From Insolitispirillum peregrinum (lineage in GTDB: Bacteria; Pseudomonadota; Alphaproteobacteria; Rhodospirillales; Rhodospirillaceae): a stretch of DNA of 43,807 nucleotides. Location of the stretch: assembly GCF_042665255.1 (NCBI RefSeq), contig NZ_JBHTCD010000036.1. The stretch is one strand, 5' to 3'. Under the pieces are notes generated by a model. That model did no database searches and had not been told where the DNA came from. It saw only the letters and a program-made list of their open reading frames with translations. Positions 8,554-16,989 of the stretch are shown here, in pieces (the first letter of the stretch is position 1; every line of letters begins with the position of its first letter). Both the position numbers and the translations under genes were made by a program.

Positions 8554-8588
8554 GAAAAAAGGCCCCCACCACAAGGTAGGAGCCTCTT
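8554..8588 (-). terminator. intrinsic terminator of prs
   Basis: On the minus strand AGGCTCCTACC pairs with GGTGGGGGCCT (two G-U pairs) around a TTGT loop and is followed by six T. It lies about 26 bases past the prs stop. Confidence 0.85.
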
Positions 8589-8614
8589 TCATCGGATCAA
8601 GACCACAAACAGGC

Positions 8615-9547
8615 TTAATCAAACAGCGACGACACCGAACGCTCGTCGCTGATGCGGGCCATGGCTTCGGCCAGCAGCGAGGCAATCGAGATCTGGCGAA
8701 TGTTCGGGGCCATCCGCACCGCTTCGGTCGCCTGAATGGAGTCGGTGATCACCAGTTCCTTCAGCGGGCTGGAGCTGACGCGGGCCACCGCGCCACCGGA
8801 CAGCACGCCGTGGGTGACATAGGCGCTGACCGAGGTCGCACCGGCGTTCATCAGCGCACCGGCGGCATTGCACAGGGTGCCCGCGGAGTCGGCCATGTCA
8901 TCGACCAGAATGCAGGTCCGGCCCTTGACGTCACCGATGATGTTCATCACTTCCGACACACCGGCGCGTTCGCGGCGCTTGTCGATGATCGCCAGATCGG
9001 CATCCAGACGCTTGGCGATGATACGGGCACGCACCACACCGCCGACGTCTGGCGACACGATCATCAGGCGTTCGTCGCCGTTGCGGTCGCGGATGTCGTT
9101 GGTGAACAGCGGGGCGGCATACAGGTTATCGACCGGAATGTCGAAGAAGCCCTGAATCTGCCCCGAGTGCAGGTCCATGGTCACCACGCGGTTGGCACCG
9201 GCCTGAGTGATCAGGTTGGCCACCAGCTTGGAGGTGATCGGGGTACGCGGGCCGGTCTTGCGGTCCTGACGGGCGTAGCCGAAGTAGGGAATGACCGCCG
9301 TGATGCGGCGGGCCGAGCCACGACGCAGGGCGTCGAGGGTCACCAGCAGTTCCATCAGGTTGTCGTTCGCCGGGTACGAGGTCGGCTGAACCACAAACAC
9401 GTCTTCGCCACGCACGTTCTCGTGGATCTCGACGAACACTTCCATGTCAGAGAAACGACGGATGCTCGCGCTGGTGAGATCGAGGTGGAGGTAGGCGGCG
9501 ATTGCCTCAGCCAGCGGACGGTTGGCGTTGCAGCCGAGAACTTTCAT
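8615..9547 (-). CDS. prs: ribose-phosphate pyrophosphokinase (PRPP synthetase)
   Basis: A 310-residue enzyme making PRPP from ribose 5-phosphate and ATP, the precursor for nucleotide, His, Trp and NAD synthesis. Visible signatures are the N-terminal MKVLGCNANRPLA, the FSDME/NVRGEDVFVVQPT segment, YFGYARQDRK, the metal-binding DLHSGQIQGFFDIPVDNL, and the PRPP loop ILVDDMADSAGTL. The start at 9547 is preferred over one six codons upstream because GGGAG lies nine bases before it and homologues begin at MKVL. It has its own terminator. Confidence 0.96.
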   Translation of the reverse strand: MKVLGCNANRPLAEAIAAYLHLDLTSASIRRFSDMEVFVEIHENVRGEDVFVVQPTSYPANDNLMELLVTLDALRRGSARRITAVIPYFGYARQDRKTGPRTPITSKLVANLITQAGANRVVTMDLHSGQIQGFFDIPVDNLYAAPLFTNDIRDRNGDERLMIVSPDVGGVVRARIIAKRLDADLAIIDKRRERAGVSEVMNIIGDVKGRTCILVDDMADSAGTLCNAAGALMNAGATSVSAYVTHGVLSGGAVARVSSSPLKELVITDSIQATEAVRMAPNIRQISIASLLAEAMARISDERSVSSLFD

Positions 9548-9588
9548 GCGACCAGACTCCCGCAATGCGGTTAGATGGGGGGAAATGG

Positions 9589-9640
9589 AAAAAGCCCGCT
9601 TGGTTGGACCTCCGTAGCGGTCCCTGATGCAGGCGGGCGG
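9589..9640 (-). terminator. intrinsic terminator of the hldD-lipoprotein operon
   Basis: Minus strand: an outer stem GCCCGC/GCGGGC and an inner stem GGACC/GGTCC form an extended hairpin followed by TTTTTC. It lies about 70 bases after the stop of the lipoprotein gene and just upstream of prs. Confidence 0.7.
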
Positions 9641-9709
9641 AAAATATCAGCGCCGTTTCCGCCTGTAAACAGGCAACTGTCCCCTGATCGGCACTTTTCC
9701 GGGCGGATG

Positions 9710-10603
9710 CTATTGGTCGTTACTGGCCGGGTCAAGCCGTACCCGGCCGAGCATGGCATAGACGCCTTCGGTGCCGCCGTCGGCAATCGCGACCGCCAGC
9801 GCCGGGAATTGCCCTTCGAGGAATTCGGCTTCGACCGGGTTTTCCTGGCTGACGGTGCCGACCTCTTGCCCTTGCGTATCGCGCACGGTCCACACCACCC
9901 GCAGGCGGGTGATGCCACCGATCACCTCTTGCGAGATGTCGCCATCAATGACAAATTTGGCCGTCTCGCTGACCTTCAGCCCGGCACGCAGCAACGAGGT
10001 TTCCAGCGCCCCGCGCAGAATGTCGTCCTTTTTGTGTCCAAAACCACCGATGGTTCCCAGCGACAGGGCGGGGATGGTGTCCAGCCCCGGCGGGCCATTA
10101 TCCTTGCTGCCGGGAGGCTTCAGATGCGGGTCGGGTGCTGGTCGCAGGCCGGGAATCGGCTCCGGGGCCGGGGCAGCCATGCGCAGGACCAGCGGAGACT
10201 CCATGTCCTTTTCCACCGCCGCCTTGATGGCACTGCTCAGGGCGGCAACACCGTCTGCACTGTTGGCATGGATCAGCCCGACGCCTTCGGGGTTGCGCAG
10301 CACCCATTGCCCCCGCTGAGGGTCAGGCCCGACCTGATAGCCGCCAACATCGGCAGAGGTTGCCAGCCGGGCTGGAACTCCCGCCGCCAACAGGCTTTGC
10401 ACCAGCACGGGCGCGGCATCAGGTGTGGCCGGATCAGCCATCACCGTCACCAGTTCCGCCGTTTCCAGCCGGGTCAGCGGCTGGCCGCTTTGCGCATGCT
10501 GGAACGGCTTGGGCAAGTCGCCACAGGCCGCCAACAGCAGTCCGGCCAGCGCCACCGCCGCCAGTCCGCTGACCGATTTACGCACACCCACCGTGTTCAG
10601 CAC
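9710..10603 (-). CDS. putative lipoprotein, function unknown
   Basis: A 297-residue protein. It starts at a GTG at 10603 with AAGGG nine bases upstream. The N-terminus is a lipoprotein signal (hydrophobic run then lipobox LLAAC, Cys at about 27), so it is expected to be anchored in the inner or outer membrane. A Pro-rich linker (about residues 145-170) separates two domains. I recognise no enzymatic motif. It sits 12 bases after pgeF in the same operon as lgt, the enzyme that lipidates such proteins. Confidence 0.75.
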   Translation of the reverse strand: MLNTVGVRKSVSGLAAVALAGLLLAACGDLPKPFQHAQSGQPLTRLETAELVTVMADPATPDAAPVLVQSLLAAGVPARLATSADVGGYQVGPDPQRGQWVLRNPEGVGLIHANSADGVAALSSAIKAAVEKDMESPLVLRMAAPAPEPIPGLRPAPDPHLKPPGSKDNGPPGLDTIPALSLGTIGGFGHKKDDILRGALETSLLRAGLKVSETAKFVIDGDISQEVIGGITRLRVVWTVRDTQGQEVGTVSQENPVEAEFLEGQFPALAVAIADGGTEGVYAMLGRVRLDPASNDQ

Positions 10604-10615
10604 GCCCCGTATCCC

Positions 10616-11386
10616 TTACCGCTCCAGCGCGATGATCGACAGCATCCGGCCATAGTCGCGTTCCCCGCGCAGGGTGTTGCGGCGATAGCTGAAAAAGCGG
10701 TTTTCCTCGCGGCAGGTATCGCAGGGGGTCGGCATCACTTCCCCCACCCCGGCCCGCGCCAGACGGCGGGCAACATAGCCGGGCAGGTCAAACATGAAAG
10801 ACCCTTCCTGACGGGCCGACGGCGCAAAGAACCGCTCGTTGTCCGGCAATTCGGCGAGGAAGGCCGCCGGGAATTCCGGGCCGACCTGATACGACCGCTG
10901 GGCAATGCACGGCCCGACACCGGCAACGATCCGCTCAGGCCTGGCCCCCAGACTGACCATCGCGGCGATGGTGTTGTCCAGCACCCCGCCCAGCGCGCCT
11001 TTCCAGCCCGCATGCGCCGCCCCGACCACGCCCGCCACGCTGTCGGCCAGCAGGACCGGCGCACAGTCGGCGGTCAGCACCCCCAACCCCAGACGGGGGA
11101 CGGTGGTCACCATCGCATCGGCCACCGGAATTTCCCCTTCGGGAAACGGTCGGTCAACGATCAGCACCTTTGATGTGTGTTCCTGATACACCGTCACCAG
11201 CGACTCCGGCGGCAGTTCGACTTCCAGCATGCAGCGGGCACGGTTGGTGCGCACATGCTCGGGGTTGTCATTCGAGCCAAAGCCGCAGTTCCGCGAGGCA
11301 TAAATCCCCTCGGAGACGCCGCCATTACGGGTGAAAAATCCATGGCGGACATTCGCCAGTGCGTTCAAGGCTGAAACGGTGATCAT
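10616..11386 (-). CDS. pgeF: peptidoglycan editing factor PgeF (YfiH/laccase-domain family)
   Basis: A 256-residue protein with the full family pattern: NVRHGFFTRNGGVSEG near the N-terminus, then LTADCAPVLL, GAAHAGWKG and VGPCI, which carry the His and Cys residues of the zinc/copper site. PgeF hydrolyses wrongly incorporated residues in peptidoglycan precursors; the family was earlier annotated as polyphenol oxidase or laccase. The start overlaps the midA stop (ATGA), so the two are translationally coupled. Confidence 0.93.
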   Translation of the reverse strand: MITVSALNALANVRHGFFTRNGGVSEGIYASRNCGFGSNDNPEHVRTNRARCMLEVELPPESLVTVYQEHTSKVLIVDRPFPEGEIPVADAMVTTVPRLGLGVLTADCAPVLLADSVAGVVGAAHAGWKGALGGVLDNTIAAMVSLGARPERIVAGVGPCIAQRSYQVGPEFPAAFLAELPDNERFFAPSARQEGSFMFDLPGYVARRLARAGVGEVMPTPCDTCREENRFFSYRRNTLRGERDYGRMLSIIALER

Positions 11387-12504
11387 GGTGCGGAACGCCC
11401 CTGCAAAAGAGCCTCAAAGCCGGGTGGGGAAGGAAGTGCCGGATGGCAAAGGGTGATAACCTTAAAAAGAGTGCCCATTTCTGCCGGGTTGATCAAGCGG
11501 TGAACGCCGGACGCAATGTCAGAGGCCTGTTGTGGCGTAGCGCGCTTCATCAAGGCTTTGGCGCGGGCTTCGATGCCCAGACCGGCAAGAAAGCGCCCCT
11601 GCGTCACCGGCCCCAGCGCCTGTGCCCCCTGCGCCACCGCCGCCGAGGCCAGCCGGGCAAAATCGACATGGGCGGTCAGGTCGACCAGCCCCAGATCGGC
11701 CAGAACCGGGTGAAAGCGATGGTGCCGCAAGGCTTGCAGGCTGTCACCGCTCTGGCTGACCGCATAGCCGTAATCGACCAGCAACGCCGCCCCACCCTGC
11801 TCCGCCAGTCGCTGACCAAGGGCGGCGGCGATCTCCACCCCCAGCGGGCACAGCTCGACAATCGCCCCGTCCGGGGCTGACAGGAACGGCTCGCCCCAGC
11901 GGTCACACAAGGCAGCCTCGTCCGCCGCCGACAGCGCCGGAGCCAGCGTAAAAGCCAGCTCCTGCCGGGACTCGACCCACTCCACACAGCGGGCGTGCCA
12001 GCCCAGCGGCGAGCGCACCCATTGTTCAATCGGCAGGGCGTCAAGGAATTCATTGGCCAGCAGGATCATCGGCCCGGCGGGGACCGTCGCCAGCGTGTCA
12101 TGCCACTGGCAAGGCTGCTCGCCCACCGCCTGCCGTTGCTGATCCCGCAGGGCCGGACTGGTTTCCACCAGATGCAGGTCAACGGCAGCCAGAAAGGCCG
12201 GAACCGCCGCCGCCGCCCGCAGGGCGTCACGGATCAGCGTTCCCCGCCCCGGTCCGACCTCGACCCAGCGCACCGGCGACGGGCAGCCCATCATCTGCCA
12301 CACCACCACCGACCACAGCCCCAGCAGCTCGCCATAGGTCTGGCTGATTTCCGGCGCGGTGGTGAAATCACCGTCGGCCCCAAAGGCGCGGCCACCGGCA
12401 TAATAGGCCTGTACCGCCTCGGCCATCACCTGCGACAACGGCAACGGCCCGCTGTCACGACAGCGGGCCCGCACCTGTTCGGTCAAGGGAGAAACAGACA
12501 CCAC
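11383..12504 (-). CDS. SAM-dependent methyltransferase, MidA/NDUFAF7 family
   Basis: A 373-residue protein of the DUF185 family. The SAM-binding motif is VEVGPGRGTL, followed by LVETSPALR and a conserved LANEFLDALPI segment. The mitochondrial relative NDUFAF7 methylates an arginine of a complex I subunit; the bacterial substrate is not fixed. I place the start at GTG 12504: it lies 11 bases after the lgt stop with GAGG nine bases upstream, whereas the open frame continues 41 codons into lgt without homology. It overlaps pgeF by four bases. Confidence 0.88.
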   Translation of the reverse strand: MVSVSPLTEQVRARCRDSGPLPLSQVMAEAVQAYYAGGRAFGADGDFTTAPEISQTYGELLGLWSVVVWQMMGCPSPVRWVEVGPGRGTLIRDALRAAAAVPAFLAAVDLHLVETSPALRDQQRQAVGEQPCQWHDTLATVPAGPMILLANEFLDALPIEQWVRSPLGWHARCVEWVESRQELAFTLAPALSAADEAALCDRWGEPFLSAPDGAIVELCPLGVEIAAALGQRLAEQGGAALLVDYGYAVSQSGDSLQALRHHRFHPVLADLGLVDLTAHVDFARLASAAVAQGAQALGPVTQGRFLAGLGIEARAKALMKRATPQQASDIASGVHRLINPAEMGTLFKVITLCHPALPSPPGFEALLQGRSAP

Positions 12505-12515
12505 CGCCCGGCGCC

Positions 12516-13325
12516 TCAGGCTTTGTACGGCAGCGAAGCCGGTTGACGCAGCACCCAGCCGGTCAGCGCCAGCCCCGCCACGATCATCGGCAGGCTCAGC
12601 AACTGCCCCATCGAGGCCCCGGCCCACAGCAGGCCGAGGAAATCATCCGGCTCACGGAAGAATTCGGCGGTGAAGCGGGCCAGACCATAGCCGGTCAGGA
12701 ACAGCCCGGCCATCGAGCCGGGATGGCGGCGGAACACTGGCAGCGAGCGGGCCACAATCAGCAGCAGGAACAGCGCAGCCCCTTCCAGCGCCGCCTCGTA
12801 CAACTGGCTGGGGTGGCGGGGCAGAGCGCCACCACGGGGAAAGACCATCGCCCATGGTACTTCGGTCGGGTCCGCCGGACGGCCAAACAGTTCTCCGTTG
12901 ATGAAGTTGGCCAGCCGCCCGAAGAACAGCCCCAGCGGCACCACCGTACAAACCAGATCGCCCAGATGGAACATCGGCACCTGACGGCGACGGGCGAACA
13001 GGATCACCGCCACGATCACCCCCAGACAGCCACCGTGGAACGACATGCCGCCTTCCCACACCTTGACGATTTCCAGCGGGTGCAGCAGGTAGAACCCCGG
13101 CTTGTAAAACAGCACGTAACCCAGACGCCCGCCCAGAATCACCCCAAAGGTGGCCCAGGTCAGGAAATCGTCCACCGCCTCGCGGGTCAGGGTCAGCGAT
13201 GCATCGGCAAACCGCCGCATCAGACCCCAGCCGGACAACAGCCCGGCGATATAGGCCAAAGCGTACCAGCGGATTGCCAGCGGACCGATGCTGAAGGCGA
13301 CGGGATCAAGGGCTGGATACTGCAG
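12516..13325 (-). CDS. lgt: prolipoprotein diacylglyceryl transferase Lgt
   Basis: A 269-residue inner-membrane enzyme that transfers diacylglycerol from phosphatidylglycerol to the lipobox Cys of prolipoproteins. Diagnostic segments are WEGGMSFHGGCLG and GRLANFINGELFGRP with the catalytic-region residues, RHPSQLYEA and the C-terminal REPD. The first ATG-like or TTG start (13259) would remove the conserved N-terminus that reads DPVAFSIGPLAIRWYALAY. Translation back to a CTG at 13325 restores it, and AGGAGG lies five bases before this CTG. I therefore annotate a CTG start. It follows hldD by 17 bases. Confidence 0.92.
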   Translation of the reverse strand: MQYPALDPVAFSIGPLAIRWYALAYIAGLLSGWGLMRRFADASLTLTREAVDDFLTWATFGVILGGRLGYVLFYKPGFYLLHPLEIVKVWEGGMSFHGGCLGVIVAVILFARRRQVPMFHLGDLVCTVVPLGLFFGRLANFINGELFGRPADPTEVPWAMVFPRGGALPRHPSQLYEAALEGAALFLLLIVARSLPVFRRHPGSMAGLFLTGYGLARFTAEFFREPDDFLGLLWAGASMGQLLSLPMIVAGLALTGWVLRQPASLPYKA

Positions 13326-13342
13326 GGGAGCCTCCTGTGATC

Positions 13343-14329
13343 TTACTTGTAGGGGTCCGGCTGGGCGAGAAAGCCCTGTACGTACTGCTGTACGCCGTCT
13401 TCCAGACTGGTGAAGGCTCCGGTATAGCCTGCCTGCCGCAAGCGGTCCATCCGGGCTTCCGTGAAATATTGGTATTTATCGCGGATGCTGACCGGGGTAT
13501 CGACAAAGCGGATGTTCGGCGTTTTGCCCAGCGCGTGATAGACCGCCGAGGCCAGATCAAGGAAGGTGCGCGCCTTGCCGGTGCCCAGATTGAACAGCCC
13601 GGACACCGACGGGGTATCGAGCATCCACATGATCACGTTGACCACATCGCCGACCCAGATGAAATCGCGCAACTGGCCACCATCGGCATAGTCCGGATGA
13701 TGCGAGCGGAACAGGTCGAAGTGGGCGTTTTGCGCCGCCCGCGGGTAAACCTGACTGACCACGCTGGACTGGGCACCCTTGTGATATTCGTTCGGGCCAT
13801 AAACGTTGAAGAACTTCAGGCCGACCCACTGCGGCGGCGTCTTGCGGCCATCGGCAATCTGGCGCAGCAGGCGGCGGTCGAACAGGTGCTTGGACCAGCC
13901 ATAGGCATTCAGCGGGCGCAACAGCGACAGGGCTTCGCAGGTCGGACTGTCATCAAAGCCTGCGGTGCCGTCGCCATAGGTCGCCGCCGACGAGGCATAG
14001 ATAAAGCGCACCTCGTTGATCGCGCACCAGCGGTACAGCGCCACCGTCAGGTTGAAATTGTTGGTGACGATCTTGTCGGCGTCGCGCTCGGTGGTGGCGG
14101 AAATCGCCCCCATGTGGATGATCGCCTTCAGCTTTTTCTTGTGCAGCTCGAGGAAATCAAAGATGTGCTCGGGGGCCACGATGTCGCTCAGCTCGCGTTT
14201 CGAGATGTTGCGCCACTTGACGCCATCGCGCAGCCGGTCAACCACCACCAGATCCCGCAGGCCGCGCTCTTCCAAAGCCGCCAGGATGTTCGAGCCGATA
14301 AAGCCGGCCCCGCCTGTGACCACATACAT
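13343..14329 (-). CDS. hldD: ADP-L-glycero-D-manno-heptose-6-epimerase
   Basis: A 328-residue short-chain dehydrogenase-type epimerase (HldD/RfaD/WaaD). It starts with the Rossmann motif MYVVTGGAGFIGSN; DRLRDG, HMGAISATTE, the catalytic YGWSK and the heptose-epimerase segment KFFNVYGPNEYHKG follow. It converts ADP-D-glycero- to ADP-L-glycero-manno-heptose for the LPS inner core, confirming a Gram-negative envelope. First gene of a five-gene minus-strand operon ending at the terminator at 9589-9640. AAGGGG precedes the ATG. Confidence 0.95.
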   Translation of the reverse strand: MYVVTGGAGFIGSNILAALEERGLRDLVVVDRLRDGVKWRNISKRELSDIVAPEHIFDFLELHKKKLKAIIHMGAISATTERDADKIVTNNFNLTVALYRWCAINEVRFIYASSAATYGDGTAGFDDSPTCEALSLLRPLNAYGWSKHLFDRRLLRQIADGRKTPPQWVGLKFFNVYGPNEYHKGAQSSVVSQVYPRAAQNAHFDLFRSHHPDYADGGQLRDFIWVGDVVNVIMWMLDTPSVSGLFNLGTGKARTFLDLASAVYHALGKTPNIRFVDTPVSIRDKYQYFTEARMDRLRQAGYTGAFTSLEDGVQQYVQGFLAQPDPYK

Positions 14330-14655
14330 GCCTGCACCCCTTCCGTCACGCCGTTTGCGTCGCGTTGATCGTCAGCCCGCAGACGGCCAGGCTCAGCAGC
14401 CGACCCGGTCTCGGGCACGACTGTTTATAGGACCGGAATGCAACAGCGACAATATGCTATCTCGATCCTGTCTTGCCCGCCGGACCACTGCCCGGGCCTT
14501 GCTTTGCATCACGAGCCTCTTCATAATGCGCCGATCACAGGTCGGGCGGTTGCCTGGCCGGTTTCCAGCCTGATATGCCGGTCCCGCAGGACGCGATCAT
14601 CACGATGCGCCGGGTGTGGCACGTTTTGGGCCAGACACGCTTGAGGAATGCAATC
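14330..14655. other. divergent intergenic region between hldD and ubiK
   Basis: These 326 bases separate two divergently transcribed genes and must hold both promoters. I see no clear -35/-10 pair with good spacing on either strand and no RNA gene. Open frames that cross it are extensions of the flanking genes or have no supporting ribosome binding site. Confidence 0.4.
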
Positions 14656-15072
14656 ATGCCGAACCAGAACCGCCTGTTTGACGACCTGGCCCGCGTGGCC
14701 GGTGGCGCCCTGGGTGCCCTGTCCGGGGTGCGGGAAGAAATTGAACTGTTGATCCGTGGCCGCGTCGAGCGCGTTCTGGCGGATATGGAACTGGTTCCGC
14801 GCGAAGAATTCGATGTGGTCAAGGCGATGGCCGCCCAGGCGCGCAGCGAAAACGAGGCCCTGCTGGCCCGTCTGGATGCGCTGGAAGAACGCCTGAAAGC
14901 CAAGTCCGCCGCCGGAACCCCGGCCCGTCGTCCGCAGGGTCGTCGCTCGGTTCCGCCGACCGCCCTTGGTGCCGACAGCAGCATCCCGCCGGACGATGAC
15001 CAGGAAAGCCTGTACGCCGCCGAGGATGGCGACACTGGCGCTGAGGCCAGCACTGAGGACAGCAAAGCCTGA
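14656..15072 (+). CDS. ubiK: UbiK/BMFP-family accessory protein
   Basis: A 138-residue protein beginning MPNQNRLFDDLARVAGGALG with an amphipathic helix, then a conserved middle (GRVERVLADMELVPREEFDVV) and a coiled coil (about residues 55-85), the architecture of UbiK/YqiC. UbiK is a membrane-binding trimer that assists ubiquinone biosynthesis; it was earlier called membrane fusogenic protein. The acidic, low-complexity C-terminal tail (about 95-138) is longer than in the E. coli protein. The start is chosen at 14656, with TTGAGGA nine bases upstream. Confidence 0.85.
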   Translation: MPNQNRLFDDLARVAGGALGALSGVREEIELLIRGRVERVLADMELVPREEFDVVKAMAAQARSENEALLARLDALEERLKAKSAAGTPARRPQGRRSVPPTALGADSSIPPDDDQESLYAAEDGDTGAEASTEDSKA

Positions 15073-15085
15073 TTCTCCTGCCTGT

Positions 15086-15128
15086 AACGGGCGGCGACCT
15101 GTCCCGGGTCGCCGCCCGTTCTGTTTTT
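15086..15128 (+). terminator. intrinsic terminator of ubiK
   Basis: A perfect 14-base stem (AACGGGCGGCGACC with GGTCGCCGCCCGTT) around a seven-base loop, followed by CTGTTTTT. It lies 13 bases after the stop codon. Confidence 0.9.
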
Positions 15129-15164
15129 CCCGCCTTTTCCTGACCTGAAACGGACTATCCCCCG

Positions 15165-15974
15165 ATGACTTCTTCCTATGCTCTGGTGCTGGTTGGCTGT
15201 GGCAAAATGGGCGGAGCCATGCTCGACGGCTGGCTGGCCGAAGGCGTGTCGCCGCAGTCGGTGCTGGTCATCGACCCGTTCGCCAAAGACCTGCCCGCTG
15301 GCGTGACCGTCATTCCTTCGGCTGACCAGATGCCTGCCGGGGCTTCGGCGCAGGTGGTGGTGCTGGCCGTCAAGCCGCAGATGATGGCCGACGTACTGCC
15401 GCTCTATCGCCCGCTGGTCAGCCCCGACACGGTGTTCCTGTCGATTGCCGCTGGCAAAACCATCGCCTTTTTCCGTCAGGGACTGGGGGAACAGGCGATC
15501 ATCGTCCGCGCCATGCCCAACACCCCCGCCGCCATTGGCCGGGGCATGACCGTCCTGTGCGCCGGTCCCGGCATCAGCGAGTCCCAGAAAATCCATTGCG
15601 CCACCCTGCTGAAAGCCACCGGAACCGTCGCCTGGCTGGAGGACGAAGCCCTGATGGACGCCGTCACCGCCGTGTCCGGCTCGGGTCCGGCCTATGTGTT
15701 CCATATGGTCGAAGCAATGGCGCAGGCGGGGATTGCCATGGGGCTACCCGCCGACCTGTCGATGCTGTTGGCCCGCCAGACCGTCGCCGGGGCGGGCGAG
15801 CTGTTGCACCGGTCGGATTTGCCTGCCGGGCAGTTGCGCCAGAATGTCACCAGTCCGGGCGGCACCACCGCAGCCGCGCTGGATATCCTGATGTCTGCCG
15901 ATGGCGGCCTGCCCGACGTGATGGGCAAGGCCATCGCCGAGGCAACACGGCGAGGAAAGGAACTGGCGGGCTGA
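15165..15974 (+). CDS. proC: pyrroline-5-carboxylate reductase
   Basis: A 269-residue enzyme reducing 1-pyrroline-5-carboxylate to proline with NAD(P)H, the last step of proline synthesis. The dinucleotide-binding motif is VGCGKMGGAML (residues about 10-20); then come LAVKPQ, the conserved RAMPNTPA, AVSGSGPAYVF, and the family signature SPGGTTAAALDIL near the C-terminus. The ubiK-proC pair is separated by a strong terminator, so proC likely has its own promoter in the 36-base gap or is reached by readthrough. Confidence 0.95.
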   Translation: MTSSYALVLVGCGKMGGAMLDGWLAEGVSPQSVLVIDPFAKDLPAGVTVIPSADQMPAGASAQVVVLAVKPQMMADVLPLYRPLVSPDTVFLSIAAGKTIAFFRQGLGEQAIIVRAMPNTPAAIGRGMTVLCAGPGISESQKIHCATLLKATGTVAWLEDEALMDAVTAVSGSGPAYVFHMVEAMAQAGIAMGLPADLSMLLARQTVAGAGELLHRSDLPAGQLRQNVTSPGGTTAAALDILMSADGGLPDVMGKAIAEATRRGKELAG

Positions 15975-16004
15975 TTTGGTCCAACCAGACACATCAAGCG
16001 CCTG

Positions 16005-16043
16005 AAAAGGGTAGGATTCCGTAACGGAAACCTACCCTTTTTT
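16005..16043 (+). terminator. intrinsic terminator of proC
   Basis: The stem AAAGGGTAGG/CCTACCCTTT, with an inner TTCCGT/ACGGAA pairing, is followed by a run of T. It starts about 30 bases after the proC stop. Confidence 0.9.
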
Positions 16044-16182
16044 ACGGCATATTTCATGTGTGCACCGCAGTATTCCTGCCGTCGCAACGCCCCGTTACAG
16101 ACACATGACATCCGACTGGCCGCCTGTGGATAAGGTTCTGTTAACCGCCTGTCATCTTGAGTTGATGACACCATAGGTCATC

Positions 16183-16195
16183 TTGTGCAGTGCAA
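16183..16195 (+). promoter_or_regulatory. possible PhaR-type operator upstream of the phasin gene
   Basis: TTGTGCAGTGCAA is a near-palindrome built from TGC/GCA half-sites, ending eight bases before the -35 element. PhaR repressors of phasin genes are known to bind TGC-rich sites. The assignment rests on position and composition only. Confidence 0.35.
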
Positions 16196-16203
16196 AATAG
16201 TCT

Positions 16204-16232
16204 TTGACTCATACAGCCCCCACCCGTATCTT
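16204..16232 (+). promoter_or_regulatory. sigma-70 promoter of the phasin gene
   Basis: The -35 TTGACT (16204-16209) and the -10 TATCTT (16227-16232) are separated by 17 bases, about 70 bases upstream of the phasin start. A good match with ideal spacing, suited to the high expression typical of phasins. Confidence 0.65.
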
Positions 16233-16303
16233 AAGCGCGCCCCTAAAAGGCGAAGCCATCCTACCCGAACCGTGCTTCGCACCCCCATGAGAGGAGCTGA
16301 CCA

Positions 16304-16897
16304 ATGAGCAAGTCGCCGTTTTCGTCTTTCCTGGATCTCGACTTTTCCAAGTTCGATCCGACCAAGTTTGATATGACCAAATTCGATCTGAGCAAGTTCG
16401 ATCTGACCAAATACACCGGCGACCTGAAGGTTCCCGGCGTTGACGTCGATGCGGTCGTTGCCGCCCAGAAGAAAAACCTCGAGGCCCTGACCCAGGCCAA
16501 CCGTCTTGCCTTTGAAGGCATTCAGGCGATCATGAAGCGCCAGACGGAAATCGCCCGCCAGACCCTCGAAGAAATCTCGGCTGCCGCCACCCACTTCCCG
16601 GATCTGAAGGCCAACCCGACCGAAGCGATGGCCAAGCAGGCCGCCGCCGCCAAGGACGCCTTTGAACGCGCCCTGTCGAACATGAAGGAACTGGCCGACA
16701 TGATCGGCAAGTCCAACACCGAAGTGATCGACCTGCTGAACACCCGTCTGACCCAGTCGATGGAAGAAGTGAAGCAGGCCATTGAAAAGGCTCCGTCTGC
16801 CTTTACGGCTCCGGCGGCTGCTCCGGAAGCCAAGCCGGCCGCCAAGGCTGCTGCGCCGAAGGCCGCTGCGCCGAAGGCTCCGGCTGCGTCTGAATAA
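16304..16897 (+). CDS. phasin family protein (PHA granule-associated)
   Basis: A 197-residue protein with a phasin_2 core of long amphipathic helices (about residues 48-160, including AAQKKNLEALTQANRLAFEG and the MKELADMIGKSNTEV stretch). Phasins coat polyhydroxyalkanoate granules and control their size. Two odd tails are present: an N-terminal run of five-residue repeats, (S/T)KFDx, five copies between residues 16 and 38, and a C-terminal Ala-Lys-Pro rich tail (AAPKAA repeats, about 168-197) like those that bind DNA or polyanions in some phasins. GAGAGGAG lies seven to fourteen bases before the ATG. It is monocistronic. Confidence 0.9.
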   Translation: MSKSPFSSFLDLDFSKFDPTKFDMTKFDLSKFDLTKYTGDLKVPGVDVDAVVAAQKKNLEALTQANRLAFEGIQAIMKRQTEIARQTLEEISAAATHFPDLKANPTEAMAKQAAAAKDAFERALSNMKELADMIGKSNTEVIDLLNTRLTQSMEEVKQAIEKAPSAFTAPAAAPEAKPAAKAAAPKAAAPKAPAASE

Positions 16898-16952
16898 GAC
16901 CCCGTAAAGCTGCAACGTTGCCCGCTCCTTTTGGGGGCAGCGGGTAGACTGA

Positions 16953-16988
16953 CGGCCACCTGTCTTTATGCAGGTGGCCGTTATACTT
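16953..16988 (+). terminator. probable terminator after the phasin gene
   Basis: A ten-base perfect stem CGGCCACCTG/CAGGTGGCCG with an eight-base loop, followed by TTATACTT. The T-run is imperfect, so efficiency is uncertain. Confidence 0.6.
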
Positions 16989-16989
16989 A

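Noticed and set aside
7421..9574. A 717-codon open frame on the plus strand
   Set aside because: It runs antisense through the EcsC and prs genes and through the 3' end of the dehydrogenase gene; its translation is low-complexity and rich in His, Gln and Arg, the usual look of a shadow frame in GC-rich DNA.
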